DNA from: Roseomonas marmotae
GTDB taxonomy: Bacteria; Pseudomonadota; Alphaproteobacteria; Acetobacterales; Acetobacteraceae
Direction: 5' to 3'
Assembly: GCF_017654485.1 (NCBI RefSeq)
Contig: NZ_CP061091.1
Location: forward strand, 1,811,501 to 1,875,500
DNA: 64,000 nucleotides
Below the pieces are notes generated by a model. It saw only the letters and a program-made list of their open reading frames with translations, did no database searches and had not been told where the DNA came from. A program made the position numbers and the translations under genes. How positions within the stretch are numbered: position 1 is the first letter of the stretch; each line of letters starts with the position of its first letter. This document shows, piece by piece, positions 51,487-64,000 of the stretch.

Positions 51487-51648
51487 CCTCGGCATCCCTC
51501 GCTGGAGCTGCGTTCATCCGACTTGGCAGCGCATCATCACCGGATCCGGCCGGCCGTCGGTTACCTGCCTGATGAGGTGAGACTATCCAGCGATCCGCCC
51601 CATGGGCAATTGTCGCATGGGCCAGGGCTGCCGATGCCGTGGCGGCGC

Positions 51649-52386
51649 TCAGGCCGGGGCGCTCTCCGCCAGCCGGAGCACGGCCTCCAGCCGGGCCAGG
51701 GTGCCGGAATCGGCCCGGCCATCCACCCGTTCCTGGCGGAAGCGGCGCTGGAAGGCGACCAGCGCCAGATCCGGCCGCGCCGGGTCCACCGGATAGCCGA
51801 TTCGCGCCATCAACGCGGCGGCGCGTTCCATGCCGCCGGGCGGGCAGTCATTGTCGCTGCCGTCCACGTCCCTGGGCCAGAAGCCGATGCCATTGGCCGC
51901 CAGGCCTTCCCAATCGAACAACTCGCCCGGGTCCTGCTTGCGGTCGGGCGCGATGTCGCTATGCGCCACGATGTTGCGGGCCGGAATCGGGTGCCGCGCC
52001 AGGATCTCCAGGCAGAGATCGGCCACGGCGGCCATCTGCAGCGCGGGGAAGGGGCGGTAGCCCCATTCATGCCCGGGATTGACGATCTCGATGCCGATGC
52101 TGCGGCCGTTCAGCGTCTCATGCCCCCGCCAGCAGGAGATGCCGGCATGCCAGGCGCGCTTCTCCTCCGGCACCAGGCGCCAGACCCGCCCATCCTCCTC
52201 CACCAGGTAGTGGCAGGAGACGCGGGGCAGGGGCGCGGGCGGGGCGATGTCGCACAGCCGGTCCAGCGCCGCCCCGGCGGACTGCATGCCCGTGTAATGC
52301 AGCACCAGCATGTCGATGGGCGTGCCGGCCGGGCGCTCATCCAGGTTGGGGCTCAGGCGCTCCCGGATGCCGGGGGGCGCCCTCAC
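51649..52386 (-). CDS. N-acetylmuramoyl-L-alanine amidase (AmpD/AmiD type)
   Basis: A 245-residue zinc amidase_2 enzyme with a C-terminal peptidoglycan-binding helical domain (PDLALVAFQRRFRQERVDGRADSGTLARLEAVL). Zinc ligands are His30 (LVLHYTGM), His142 (IVAHSDIAP) and Asp152 (DRKQDPGELF); Glu100 (IGIEIVNPG) is the likely catalytic residue. It cleaves the bond between MurNAc and L-Ala, in cell-wall recycling or turnover. No signal peptide is seen, favouring a cytoplasmic AmpD-like role, although AmiD-type family members have a similar domain order. Its GTG start at 52386 overlaps the stop of the J-domain protein gene (GTGA), so they are coupled. Confidence 0.9.
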   Translation of the reverse strand: MRAPPGIRERLSPNLDERPAGTPIDMLVLHYTGMQSAGAALDRLCDIAPPAPLPRVSCHYLVEEDGRVWRLVPEEKRAWHAGISCWRGHETLNGRSIGIEIVNPGHEWGYRPFPALQMAAVADLCLEILARHPIPARNIVAHSDIAPDRKQDPGELFDWEGLAANGIGFWPRDVDGSDNDCPPGGMERAAALMARIGYPVDPARPDLALVAFQRRFRQERVDGRADSGTLARLEAVLRLAESAPA

Positions 52387-53138
52387 AGGTTGCGGGCCCG
52401 CTTGATGCGGTCCCAGGCGGCATTGATCTCCGCCACCTTGCGGGTCGCGCCGCGCATCAGCTCCTCCGGCACGCCGCGGGCGGCCAGGCTGTCGGGGTGG
52501 TGCTCCCGCATCAGCTTACGCCAGGCCAGGCGCACCTCCTCATCGCTGGAGCCCTCGGGCACGCCCAGCACGGAATAGGGGTCCACCCCGATCGGCTCGG
52601 CGGTGCGGGGGCGTCCGGCGCTGGCACGCTCGGCCGCGGCTTCGTCCAGCCGGAAGGCGCTCCGCACGCGGGCGAGGAAATTGGCCTCGCCCCGCGTCAG
52701 AGGCCCGTCGGCCCTGGCGATATGGTGCAGGGCGGCCAGCACTTCCTCCAGCATCTGCGGCTGGTCGGCGAAGACCGCGCCCATCCGCGCGGCGAAGGGC
52801 TCGTAGCCGCCCACTTCCTCCCGCGCCCGGTCGAAGAGCAGGCCGACATCGCGCATATTCTCATCGGGGATGCGGAAGACGCGCTTGAAGGCGTCGATCT
52901 CCACTCGCTTCACCGGCCCATCGCTCTTGGCCAGCTTCGCGGAGAGCACGATGACGCCGATGGAGAAGAGCTGGTCCTTGTTGCGGATCTGCGCCGCCAG
53001 CTCCGGCCGCGGGTCCAGATCCGGGGCGCGGCTGCTGGTCTCGGCCGCATGGCCCAGCGCCGCCCCCATGACCGCCCCGAAAGGCCCGCCCATCGCGAAG
53101 CCCGCCACGCCGCCGATGATCTTGCCCCAGAGGCTCAA
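52383..53138 (-). CDS. TerB/J-domain protein (DjlA-like co-chaperone)
   Basis: A 251-residue protein. The start is TTG at 53138 ([30 protein letters not shown]), which matches DjlA-type proteins and has GGGAG upstream; longer reading frames would extend into the divergent gene. The N-terminal glycine-rich hydrophobic segment could anchor to the membrane. A TerB-like helical region follows ([50 protein letters not shown]), and residues about 185-250 form a J domain ([39 protein letters not shown] with HPD). It stimulates DnaK ATPase at the membrane. Coupled by GTGA overlap to the amidase gene. Confidence 0.88.
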   Translation of the reverse strand: MSLWGKIIGGVAGFAMGGPFGAVMGAALGHAAETSSRAPDLDPRPELAAQIRNKDQLFSIGVIVLSAKLAKSDGPVKRVEIDAFKRVFRIPDENMRDVGLLFDRAREEVGGYEPFAARMGAVFADQPQMLEEVLAALHHIARADGPLTRGEANFLARVRSAFRLDEAAAERASAGRPRTAEPIGVDPYSVLGVPEGSSDEEVRLAWRKLMREHHPDSLAARGVPEELMRGATRKVAEINAAWDRIKRARNL

Positions 53139-53313
53139 GCCCGCACCGCTCCCTGCCGCGTCATTCCCAAGCCCCCTACCATGCCGCGTGCCCGCCTGCC
53201 ATGGCGGGCTGTGCCGCGCTGCTCGCAAAGCCGTGCATACGCTCCACGGAAACGGGTTGCATGCCGGGCGGGGCGGCGCCACACCCGCAGCACCGAGACG
53301 GCGGGAGATGACG

Positions 53314-56966
<3,653 letters not shown>

Positions 56967-56967
<1 letters not shown>

Positions 56968-59864
56968 TGTCCTGGCTTCGCCGCATCGCGCTCGGGCTTC
57001 TGCTGGCACTGCCGCTGCTGCTGGCGGCGGCGCTGTGGTTCGTGCCCCGCATGACCGACTGGAACGAGCACCGCGACCGGCTGGCCATCCTGGCTGCCGG
57101 CCGGCTGGGCCAGCCGGTGATGCTGACCGGCCCGGTCAAGCTGACCCTGCTGCCGCAGCCCATGCTGGAAGCCGGCGGCGTGACGATCGGCGGCGCGCAG
57201 GGCAGCGCGCCGGATGGCGGCATCTCCATCCAGGCGGAGGCGTTGCGGCTGCGGCTGGACCTGGGCGCGCTGCTGCGGCTGCAACTGGAGCCGCGCGAGG
57301 TGGTGCTGGTCGGCGCCGAGATCCGGCTGCCCTGGCCTCCTACCTCCGGCCAGTCCTTCCGTCCGCCGCCCTGGCTGACCGAGTTGCGCGGCCGGATCGA
57401 GGACAGCCGCATCGCCATCGGCTCCGTGATGCTGGACGACGTGACGGCGGAACTGGCCGCCGGCAGCGCCACCGATGCGCTGAATATCGACGGCCGCTTC
57501 CGCTGGCGCGGGCTGGATACCAGTTTCCGCACCACCATCGGCCGTCCGGGCTGGGATGACGCGGCGCCGCTGAACCTGACGGTCTCGGCCGCCAGTGCCT
57601 CCCTCTCGGCCAGCGGCGTGCTGCTGCCGGAGGGCGGCTTCGAGGGCAGCATCCAGGGCGGCGGCAGTGATCTGGCGGCGCTGCTGCCAGGGCCGGGCGG
57701 CAGCTTCCGGCTGCGCGGCAAGCTCTCCGCCACCGCCGACCTGCTGACGGCCAGCGAACTCACCATGGACCTCGGCGGCAGCCCGGTGCGCGGCGCGGCC
57801 ACGCTGCGGCTGGCCCCGGTGCCGCGGCTGGACGTGGCGCTGGTCACGGGGCGGGTGGTGCTGGACCCCTGGGTGGCGGCGCTCCGCAATGCCTCGGCAC
57901 CCCGGCTGCCCTTCGGCATCGACCTCTCGGCCGAGGCCGCGACGCTGCATGGCATCACCCTCCGCCGGCTGCGCGCCGCCGCCTTCGTCGAGGGCGAAAG
58001 GCTGACGCTGTCCGATATCAGCGCCATCCTGCCCGGCGATACCGAGGTCGAGATGTCCGGCGTCACCACGGTGGGATTGCCTGCTGCTGGCGGTGCGGGA
58101 CGCAAGCTGGAGATGGCCATCCGCTTCCACGGCACGGCGCTGCGCGCCACGCTGCTGGCGCTGGGCCTGCGGCTGGATGCCACCGATCCGACGCTGCTGC
58201 GGCAGGGCGAGGGGCGGATGCGGCTGGTGCTGGAGGAAAGCCAGGCCGCCATGCCCGAGTTCGTCGCCACCATCGATGGCGCGCGTGTCTCCGGCGCGGG
58301 CGTGCTGCGCTTCGGCGCGAGGCCGGCCCTGGGCCTGGGGCTGAATTTCGACCACCTGGACCTGGATGGCTGGCTGCCGGAGCAGGTGAACCTGCTGTCC
58401 CTGGCCACCGGCAACCCTGGCTGGGACGCGAATCTGCGGCTGGCCGCCGAACAGGCCCAGTGGCGCGGCGTCTCCATGGAGCGGCTGTCCGTCGATGCGG
58501 CACTGGAGGGTGGGCGGCTGACGGCGCGCCGTGTCGCGGCGCGGATCGCGGGCGCCGATCTGGCATTGAGCGGCACGATGGCCCCCGGCGCCTCCGGCGC
58601 GCCCGCCCGCCTGACCGACATGGCGCTGGAGGCGACGGCCCCGGTGGCGCGGCCGCTGCTGGCCTTCATGCCCGGCACCTGGGACGAGACGGCCCCCATC
58701 ACGAACCAGCCGCTGGCGCTGCGCGTCTCCGCCAACGGTCCCTTGAACGCCCTGGCGCTGCGGACGGGGCTGGACCTGGGCGAGGCCCGGCTGGAAGCCA
58801 ATGGCACGCTGGATGCGCTGGCGCCGCGCTATGCCGGCTCCCTGACCCTGCGCCACCCAGGCGCGCAGCGCCTGATTTCGGAGATGCTGGGCCTGCCGCT
58901 GCCGCTCTGGCTGGGGGAGGGTTCCTTCTCCGTCATCTCCGGCATCAGTATTGGCAGGGGCGGCGCGCAGGCCGATCATTTCGACATGGTGGCCGGCGAG
59001 GCGCGGCTGGGCGGGCAGCTGACACTGGCCCTGGCCCCCGCCGCCCGCCCGCGCCTGACCGGGCGGTTGCAGGCGGAGCGGCTGCCCCTGCCGGCCCCGA
59101 AGGGCGGGGAGGAGCCGCTGCCCCTCTGGCCGCTGAGCTGGGTGGACGCCGACCTGACCGTGACCGCGGCGCAGCTGCTGGCGCCGTGGTTGCCGCCGAT
59201 GCAGCAGTTCACCGGCAGCCTGCGGCTGAATGGCGGCGTGCTGCAACTGGACCAGGCACAGGCCATGCTGCGGGGCGGCCAATGGGAAGGGGCGGCCACG
59301 CTGGACAGTACGGCGGTGCCCCCCATGCTGGACCTGCAATCGCGGCTGGGAGGCATCGGCCTTGGCGGACCGCTGGCCGGGACGCCGCTGGATATCAGCA
59401 CCGGCCAGCTGGAGGGTGACGTTTCCCTGAAGGCCACCGGACATAGCCCGGCGGCCATGCTCTCCACGCTGGAAGGCGCGGCGCGGCTGGGGGTGCGGAA
59501 TGGCGTGATGACCGGGGCTGACCTGGCCTCGGCGCTGAGGGTGGCCTCCCAGCCCGATGCCGCCGAGAAGGAGCTGCGCCACGCCTTGCTGAACGGCGCC
59601 ACGGGCTTCGACCGGCTGGAGGCCATGCTGCGCCTGCGCGCCGGCCGGGCTGAAGTGGAACAAGGCAGCCTGATGCTGAACGATCAGGCAGCGGCCGGTG
59701 TCGCGGGCGAGATCGACCTGGCCCATGGCGGCGTCGACCTCGTGCTGACGCTGATGCCGCCGGAGGGGCCGCCCTTCGGCCTGCGCATGGCCGGGCCGCT
59801 GCGCCAGCCCCGGCTGGTGCCGGACCTCGCGGACTGGCTGCGCTGGCGGGCGGAGCGGCCTTAG
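56967..59864 (+). CDS. AsmA-family protein
   Basis: A 965-residue protein with one N-terminal transmembrane helix (residues about 5-24, LRRIALGLLLALPLLLAAALW) followed by a very long beta-rich region facing the periplasm, the AsmA/AsmA2 organisation. Motifs are FVPRMTDWNEHRDRLAILAAGRLGQPVMLTGPVKLTLLPQPMLEAGGVTIGG at the start and a C-terminal AsmA2 domain with [41 protein letters not shown]. AsmA proteins are thought to help phospholipid or outer-membrane assembly (AsmA/TamB superfamily of lipid-bridge proteins). ATG overlaps the 5-oxoprolinase stop (TGATG). Its own TAG overlaps the stop codon of convergent larB. Confidence 0.88.
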
Positions 59865-60541
59865 GGGGCCTGCGGCTGCGGCGCCGGCCCGCCGGCCCGC
59901 AGCACCAGGATGGCGGCGCAGGCGGCGCCGAAGCCGTTGTCGATATTCACCGCCACCACGCCGGGCGCACAGGTGGACAGCGCCGAATCCAGCGCCGCGC
60001 GCCCGCCGGCCGAGACGCCGTAGCCGACCGAGCTGGGCACCGCGATGACCGGCGCCGCCAGCAGCCCGCCCAGCACGCTGAACAGCGCGCCCTCCATGCC
60101 GGCGATGGCGATGACCACGCGGAAGCGGCGGATCTCCTCGATCCGCTCCATCAGGCGCCAGAGCCCGGCCACGCCGATGTCGGCGATGACGGGGGCGTCG
60201 AAGCCATGGAAGCGCAGCGTCCGCGCTGCTTCCCCAGCCACGGCGAGGTCCGAGGTGCCGGCGGTGACGATGCCGATGCCCGGCTGCGGGACGGCGGGTG
60301 CCGCCGGCTCGTCGAGCACGGCGGTACGCGACAGCGGGTCGTAGGAAAGCCGCGCATGGTGCGCGGGGTCGAGTGCCGAGAAGCAGGCTGGGTCCAGCCG
60401 CGTCAGCAGCACAGATTGCCCGGCCTGAGCGGCGGCGGCGAGAATGGCGTCGATCTGCGCCGGTGTCTTGTGGCCGCAGAGGATAGCCTCCGCCGTGCCG
60501 GTCCGGGCGCGCCGCCCGAAATCGAGCACGAAATCAGGCAT
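59861..60541 (-). CDS. larB: Nickel-pincer cofactor biosynthesis protein LarB
   Basis: A 226-residue NCAIR-mutase (PurE)-like carboxylase. LarB carboxylates and hydrolyses nicotinic acid adenine dinucleotide to start synthesis of the nickel-pincer nucleotide. Seen are DFGRRARTGTAEAILCGHKTPAQIDAIL, GIGIVTAGTSDLAVAGEAARTL, ADIGVAGLWRLMERIEEIRRFRVVIAIAGMEGALFSVLGGLLAAPVIAVPSSVGYGVSAGGRAALDSALSTCAPGVVAVNIDNGFGAAC-type PurE motifs. Start 60541 overlaps the larE end by 8 bases. Stop TAA at 59861-59863 shares bases with the TAG of the convergent AsmA-like gene. Last gene in larA-larC-larE-larB. Confidence 0.93.
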   Translation of the reverse strand: MPDFVLDFGRRARTGTAEAILCGHKTPAQIDAILAAAAQAGQSVLLTRLDPACFSALDPAHHARLSYDPLSRTAVLDEPAAPAVPQPGIGIVTAGTSDLAVAGEAARTLRFHGFDAPVIADIGVAGLWRLMERIEEIRRFRVVIAIAGMEGALFSVLGGLLAAPVIAVPSSVGYGVSAGGRAALDSALSTCAPGVVAVNIDNGFGAACAAILVLRAGGPAPQPQAP

Positions 60542-61334
60542 GCAGCACGGCCGGCTTGCCGATGAAGGCGGAGCCCCGCTCATAAGGCCGCAACCCCGCG
60601 AAGACGCGCCCGGCCTCGGCGCAGGCATGTTCCGCCCGCGTCCGCAATCCAGGCAGGGCCAGATGCGCCGCATCCACCTCGACCACGATGCCCTCGCGCA
60701 GCACGCGGCAGCGCAGCGTGGCGCCCGGCGGCAGCAGGCGGGCCAGCATGGCCTCGGCCAGCTCGACGAAGGCCAGGTCCCCGGCGTCGATGGCGATGCC
60801 GGTCTCGATCCGGCTGGAGAGGCAGGGCTGGGCCGGCAGTTCCGCCAGATCCTCCAGCCCGTGCCGCCGCGCCAGGGCCCGGACATCGGCCTTGCCGATC
60901 CCCGCCTCGATGAAGGGATGCACGATCCGCCGCTCCGCCGCCGCCTTCAGCCCAGGGCGGTAGTCGCCGAGGTCGTCGAGATTGGCGCCGGAGGCGATGG
61001 TGCCCGCGACCATGCCGCGGATGCGGTCATAGAGATTGGTCTTGCAGAAATAGCAGCGGTCCACCGGGTTGGCGCGGTAGCGGCCATCCTGGAACTCGCC
61101 GGCATCCCCGACCTCCAGCACCCAGCCATGGCGCGCGGCATGACGCCGCACCCGCTCGGTGGCCGAGGCCGGAACGGCGGGGGAGACGGCATGGAACATG
61201 GAGATGCCCGCCGGATTCCAGCGATGCGCCAGGAAGGCCAGCGTCATGCTGTCCACCCCGCCGGAGATGGCGATGGTCAGCCGGGGATAGGCGCCCAGTG
61301 CCTCGCGCAGCCGGTCCTCGGGCGGCGGTGTCAT
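60534..61334 (-). CDS. larE: ATP-dependent sacrificial sulfur transferase LarE
   Basis: A 266-residue PP-loop ATP pyrophosphatase. Motif SGGVDSM at about residues 24-30; a CYFCK motif at about 94-98; and PCLSSRIETG with Cys171, equivalent to the sacrificial Cys176 of Lactobacillus LarE. It adenylates the pincer intermediate and donates the cysteine sulfur, becoming dehydroalanine. ATG 61334 overlaps the larC stop by 4 bases (ATGA). The retained cysteine argues for the single-use type rather than an iron-sulfur-cluster LarE with extra cysteines. Confidence 0.94.
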   Translation of the reverse strand: MTPPPEDRLREALGAYPRLTIAISGGVDSMTLAFLAHRWNPAGISMFHAVSPAVPASATERVRRHAARHGWVLEVGDAGEFQDGRYRANPVDRCYFCKTNLYDRIRGMVAGTIASGANLDDLGDYRPGLKAAAERRIVHPFIEAGIGKADVRALARRHGLEDLAELPAQPCLSSRIETGIAIDAGDLAFVELAEAMLARLLPPGATLRCRVLREGIVVEVDAAHLALPGLRTRAEHACAEAGRVFAGLRPYERGSAFIGKPAVLHA

Positions 61335-62509
61335 TCCGGCGCCTCCTCCAGCCGCCGCCCCGCCGCTCGGCGCTCGCGGAAGCTGCCGAGGCCGGCGAGG
61401 TCGTCGCTCTCCACCTTGGCCGTGGCACCACCGGGGCGGGCGGCATATTTCACGCGCAGGGTCCGCCCGCCGTCGCGCCGTTCCGCGCCGTGGCGGTCCA
61501 GCACCTCGCGTTCCTCCAGGTGCCAGCGCAAGCCGATGGTGGAGGTTTCCATGAGGCAGCGGGTCTTCACCGCCTCCAGCGCCTGCGGCTCCACCAGCAG
61601 GCGGAAGCCCTGCATGGGGCGGCCCTTCTTGCCCATCAGCGTGGCGATGGCGAGGTCACGCACGCCCGGCATCTCCCGGAGACGCTCGGCGGCGATGCCG
61701 ATCTCCTCGCCCGTCATGTCGTCCACGTCGAAGGAGAGCGCGGCGATCCGCTCGCGCCCCTGATGCGCGGTCTCGAAGGCCAGCACGCGCAGGATATTCG
61801 GCATGCCCTTCAGCTCCCGCGTCCCGGCCCCGGTTCCGGAGGCGAGGAGGCGGCCCTCCGCCTTCGCATCCTGCGTCACCAGGTGCTTCAGGATGGCGGC
61901 GCCGGTCGGCGTCACGCGCTCCCCGCCGATTCCGTCGTCGCGCCAGGAAAAACCTTGCAGGATCTCGACGGTGGCGGGCGCGGGCACCGGCAGCATTCCA
62001 TGCTCGGTGCGGAGCAGCCCATGGCCACGGGGCAGGGGCGCGACGCTCCAGCCCGCGCCGGGCAGGGCGGCGGCGATGGAGCCGGCTGCTACCACATCCA
62101 TCAGCGAATCCCAGTCCGCGATCTCGTGGAAATGCACCTCGTCCAGCGGCACGTCATGGATGCGCGCCTCGGCACGGGCGAGATGCGTGAGGATGGCGGC
62201 GGCATGTTCCGCCGTGCTTTCGCTGAGCCCGGCGGCGCCGATCCGCTCCACCATCTCCCGGTAGCTGCCATGGGCGTGATGATGGCGATGCGCGGAAGGC
62301 GGCGGCTCCAGCCTGAGGCGCAGCGCCCGCACCGCGCCGCTGCGGCCTTCGCTCAGGCGCGGCTGCCCGGCCTCGGGCGGCAGGATGCGGGCCAGATCGG
62401 CCAGCACGCGGTCCCGGATCTCCGGGAAGGCATCCAGCATCGCGGCGACGAACATGTCCCCGGCGATGCCCCCGACGGGGTCGAGATGGATATGCCCCGG
62501 CACCGTCAT
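61331..62509 (-). CDS. larC: Nickel-pincer nucleotide cyclometallase LarC, single continuous frame
   Basis: A 392-residue CTP-dependent nickel insertase that forms the final Ni-C bond of the cofactor. N-terminal HIHLDPVGGIAGDMFVAAMLDAFP, a His-rich loop SAHRHHHAHG, VHFHEIADWDSLMDVVAA, then the C-terminal part (ELKGMPNILRVLAFE, LSFDVDDMTGEEIG, TLMGKKGRPMQGFRLLVEP). In Lactobacillus plantarum larC is split and joined by a programmed frameshift; here it is one uninterrupted frame. Start 62509 overlaps the larA stop by four bases. The His cluster fits nickel handling. Confidence 0.94.
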   Translation of the reverse strand: MTVPGHIHLDPVGGIAGDMFVAAMLDAFPEIRDRVLADLARILPPEAGQPRLSEGRSGAVRALRLRLEPPPSAHRHHHAHGSYREMVERIGAAGLSESTAEHAAAILTHLARAEARIHDVPLDEVHFHEIADWDSLMDVVAAGSIAAALPGAGWSVAPLPRGHGLLRTEHGMLPVPAPATVEILQGFSWRDDGIGGERVTPTGAAILKHLVTQDAKAEGRLLASGTGAGTRELKGMPNILRVLAFETAHQGRERIAALSFDVDDMTGEEIGIAAERLREMPGVRDLAIATLMGKKGRPMQGFRLLVEPQALEAVKTRCLMETSTIGLRWHLEEREVLDRHGAERRDGGRTLRVKYAARPGGATAKVESDDLAGLGSFRERRAAGRRLEEAPE

Positions 62510-63804
62510 GCCGGCTGGTAGACCGGCACGACATAGGGACCTTCCGGGATCACCGCGACGGCGCCATCGCCGCCACGGCGCAGGCTTTCGGCGATGCTGG
62601 CATCAATGGATGTCGAAATCTCGACGCCCGTGATCTCACGCTCCCGCGTGTCCAGCCCGGTGGTGTAGAGCACGACCTTGCCGACCCGCATGGGCTTCAG
62701 CTGCATCTCCGTCTGCCACTCGTCCACGTCGGCCAGGGTCTTGGCGCTGATCATGGCCAGGAACTTCTGCGGCCCCATCTCCACCAGCCGCGTCTGCGCC
62801 TCGCGGAACTCGGGCGAGCCGAAGCCCTCAGAGCATTCGGAGGCGATGATCAGCGTGCCGCCGGGCTCCAGGATATCCAGCGGCGTCACCATGCCCTTGA
62901 TGGTCTGGTAGTAAGTCTTGTCCAGCGGATAACCGGCGGAGGAGGTGACGACAGTGCTGAAGCGGCGCGGCACCGGGATGCGCGTGGCGCCGCTGATGAA
63001 ATCCACCGCCGCCAGATGGCTTCCGATGATCTCGCCGAAGGTGACATGGACGAGGTCGCGGTCCTCATCCAGCACGGTGTTCAGCGCGTGGATCTCGCCG
63101 ATCATCCGCACGATCTCCAGCTGCTCCTCATGCAGCGGGTTGCCGACGAGGTTGCACTGCACCGCCAGCGGATCTTCCATGAAGCGCGCGGAGTGGAAGG
63201 TGCGGATGGTCTCATGCCCAGCCACGCCCGGTGCCACCACCTTTCGCCCGCCGGACCAGCCGGCCATGAAATGCGGCTCCACCAGGCCGGTGGCGATGCG
63301 GAGATCAGCCTCGACGAAGCGGCGGTCGATCTTCACCGGCGTGCCGCGCGTAGGGGTATGGCCGAGATCGACATGCGCGGCGTCGTCGCGGGCGAAGTGG
63401 TTCTCCACCCGCACCTCCGCCAGCACCCAGGAGTCGCCGATCAGCTCGGCCAGTTCCTCGCCCTCATTCGGGCGGTGCAGGCCGGTCGCGACCAGCACGG
63501 TGATGCGGTCCAGCGGGATGCCGCCCTCCACCAGCGTCTCGATCATCGGCCGCAGGAAGAGCCGGTTCGGCACGGGGCGGGTGATGTCGCAGATCAGGAT
63601 GCAGGCGCTGCGCCTGCCCTTCGCCAGCTCGGCCAGCGGCGCGGCGCCGACGGGGTTCCGGAAGGCCTGGAGGATGGCCGCCTTCTGGTCCGGCAGCTTG
63701 GGCAGCACGGCCTTGCGGATGACCGTCACGTCACGCGCCTCGTCAAGCCGGAGGGGCAGGTGGCCGCGGCCGAATGCGACGCTGATGGATTCGCCCGACA
63801 TCAT
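62506..63804 (-). CDS. larA: LarA-family nickel-dependent racemase/epimerase
   Basis: A 432-residue LarA homologue, the enzyme that uses the nickel-pincer cofactor. Key residues are visible with correct spacing: His110 (ATGLHRP), His178 (VEPHFMAGWSGGRK), Lys188, which anchors the pincer cofactor (GGRKVVAPG), and His204, the nickel ligand (K+16, IRTFHSARF). The founding enzyme racemises lactate, but the family includes malate and other 2-hydroxyacid racemases and epimerases, so the substrate here is not assigned. It is the first gene of the operon. Two adjacent ATGs (63804, 63801) are possible starts. No lactate dehydrogenase or permease is nearby. Confidence 0.9.
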   Translation of the reverse strand: MMSGESISVAFGRGHLPLRLDEARDVTVIRKAVLPKLPDQKAAILQAFRNPVGAAPLAELAKGRRSACILICDITRPVPNRLFLRPMIETLVEGGIPLDRITVLVATGLHRPNEGEELAELIGDSWVLAEVRVENHFARDDAAHVDLGHTPTRGTPVKIDRRFVEADLRIATGLVEPHFMAGWSGGRKVVAPGVAGHETIRTFHSARFMEDPLAVQCNLVGNPLHEEQLEIVRMIGEIHALNTVLDEDRDLVHVTFGEIIGSHLAAVDFISGATRIPVPRRFSTVVTSSAGYPLDKTYYQTIKGMVTPLDILEPGGTLIIASECSEGFGSPEFREAQTRLVEMGPQKFLAMISAKTLADVDEWQTEMQLKPMRVGKVVLYTTGLDTREREITGVEISTSIDASIAESLRRGGDGAVAVIPEGPYVVPVYQPA

Positions 63805-63870
63805 TCCGCCTTTCGTTTCCTCGCCAGCGAATCTTATAGCCCGCTTTGGTGGCGCCTCCAGCCCTGGGGG

Positions 63871-64000
63871 CTAGCCCGGCCGGTGTTCCAGCGCATGCAC
63901 CCGCAGCGCGCTGGCCAGCGGCATCTCCGCCTCCAGCCTCGCCCCGTCCACCGCCTGCACCAGCGCGGCCAGGCTGCGGCCCTCGGCACTGGCCAGGGCT
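63871..64000 (-). CDS. C-terminal end of an unidentified gene
   Basis: The minus strand is open from the window edge to TAG at 63871-63873. The last codons read ALASAEGRSLAALVQAVDGARLEAEMPLASALRVHALEHRPG, with GC-rich third positions typical of this genome. I do not recognise the family from 42 residues. It is upstream of larA on the same strand (66-base gap), so it could be part of the lar transcription unit. Confidence 0.5.
   Translation of the reverse strand, partial: ALASAEGRSLAALVQAVDGARLEAEMPLASALRVHALEHRPG

Overview
The window is a GC-rich bacterial chromosome segment (strong G/C third-position bias), most like Acetobacteraceae, for example Roseomonas. This placement is an inference from gene content and order: hisZ directly followed by purA, rluD upstream of rpoH, a DUF6476-type membrane protein, Bug/TctC and TRAP transporters, and a larA-larC-larE-larB operon. 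No rRNA or strain marker is present, so genus is not proven.

Layout. 1-370: end-truncated DUF1264 protein. 487-5699 (minus): a five-gene catabolic operon (flavin monooxygenase, Bug/TctC binding protein, AtuA-family protein, DUF4387 protein, DapA-superfamily lyase) facing a divergent LacI regulator (5971-7023), with two LacI-type operators between them. 7078-9443: small secreted protein, then a coupled SGNH hydrolase/OpgC acyltransferase pair. 9525-16140 (minus): transglutaminase, permuted ATP-grasp/alpha-E protein and transglutaminase-DUF2126 protein, a conserved trio of unsettled function. 16245-22122: lipoprotein, hisZ-purA, rpoH, rluD, DUF6476 protein and tRNA-Glu(CTC) with its promoter.

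22123-31911 is the accessory region. It starts with a decayed gene and an old IS5-type transposase remnant. That remnant is split by three insertion sequences stacked end to end (IS630, IS5, IS701), each junction marked by a TA. It continues with an MFS exporter plus M20D amidohydrolase cassette, a TRIC-type channel gene behind a tandem glycine riboswitch, a small palindromic repeat and a second, nearly identical IS630 copy. That copy ends exactly at the stop codon of the next MFS gene.

31908-43160: MFS transporter, hemC-hemH, katA with divergent oxyR, then a 4-hydroxybenzoate locus (pobR-like regulator, TRAP transporter DctPQM, pobA). 43318-50552: ketoglutarate-semialdehyde-type aldehyde dehydrogenase, EamA transporter, putA with a divergent Lrp/AsnC regulator. 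50566-59864: dienelactone-hydrolase-like protein, AmiD-like amidase coupled to a TerB/J-domain protein, 5-oxoprolinase and AsmA-like protein. 59861-63804 (minus): larA-larC-larE-larB, a complete set for a nickel-pincer-dependent racemase/epimerase. A truncated frame closes the window.

Most genes are tightly packed with ATGA/TGATG/GTGA overlaps, indicating translational coupling. The best candidates for something undescribed are the LacI-AtuA-DUF4387-lyase-monooxygenase operon, the ATP-grasp/alpha-E/transglutaminase cluster, and the LarA whose substrate is not obvious. The stacked insertion sequences are the clearest structural surprise.
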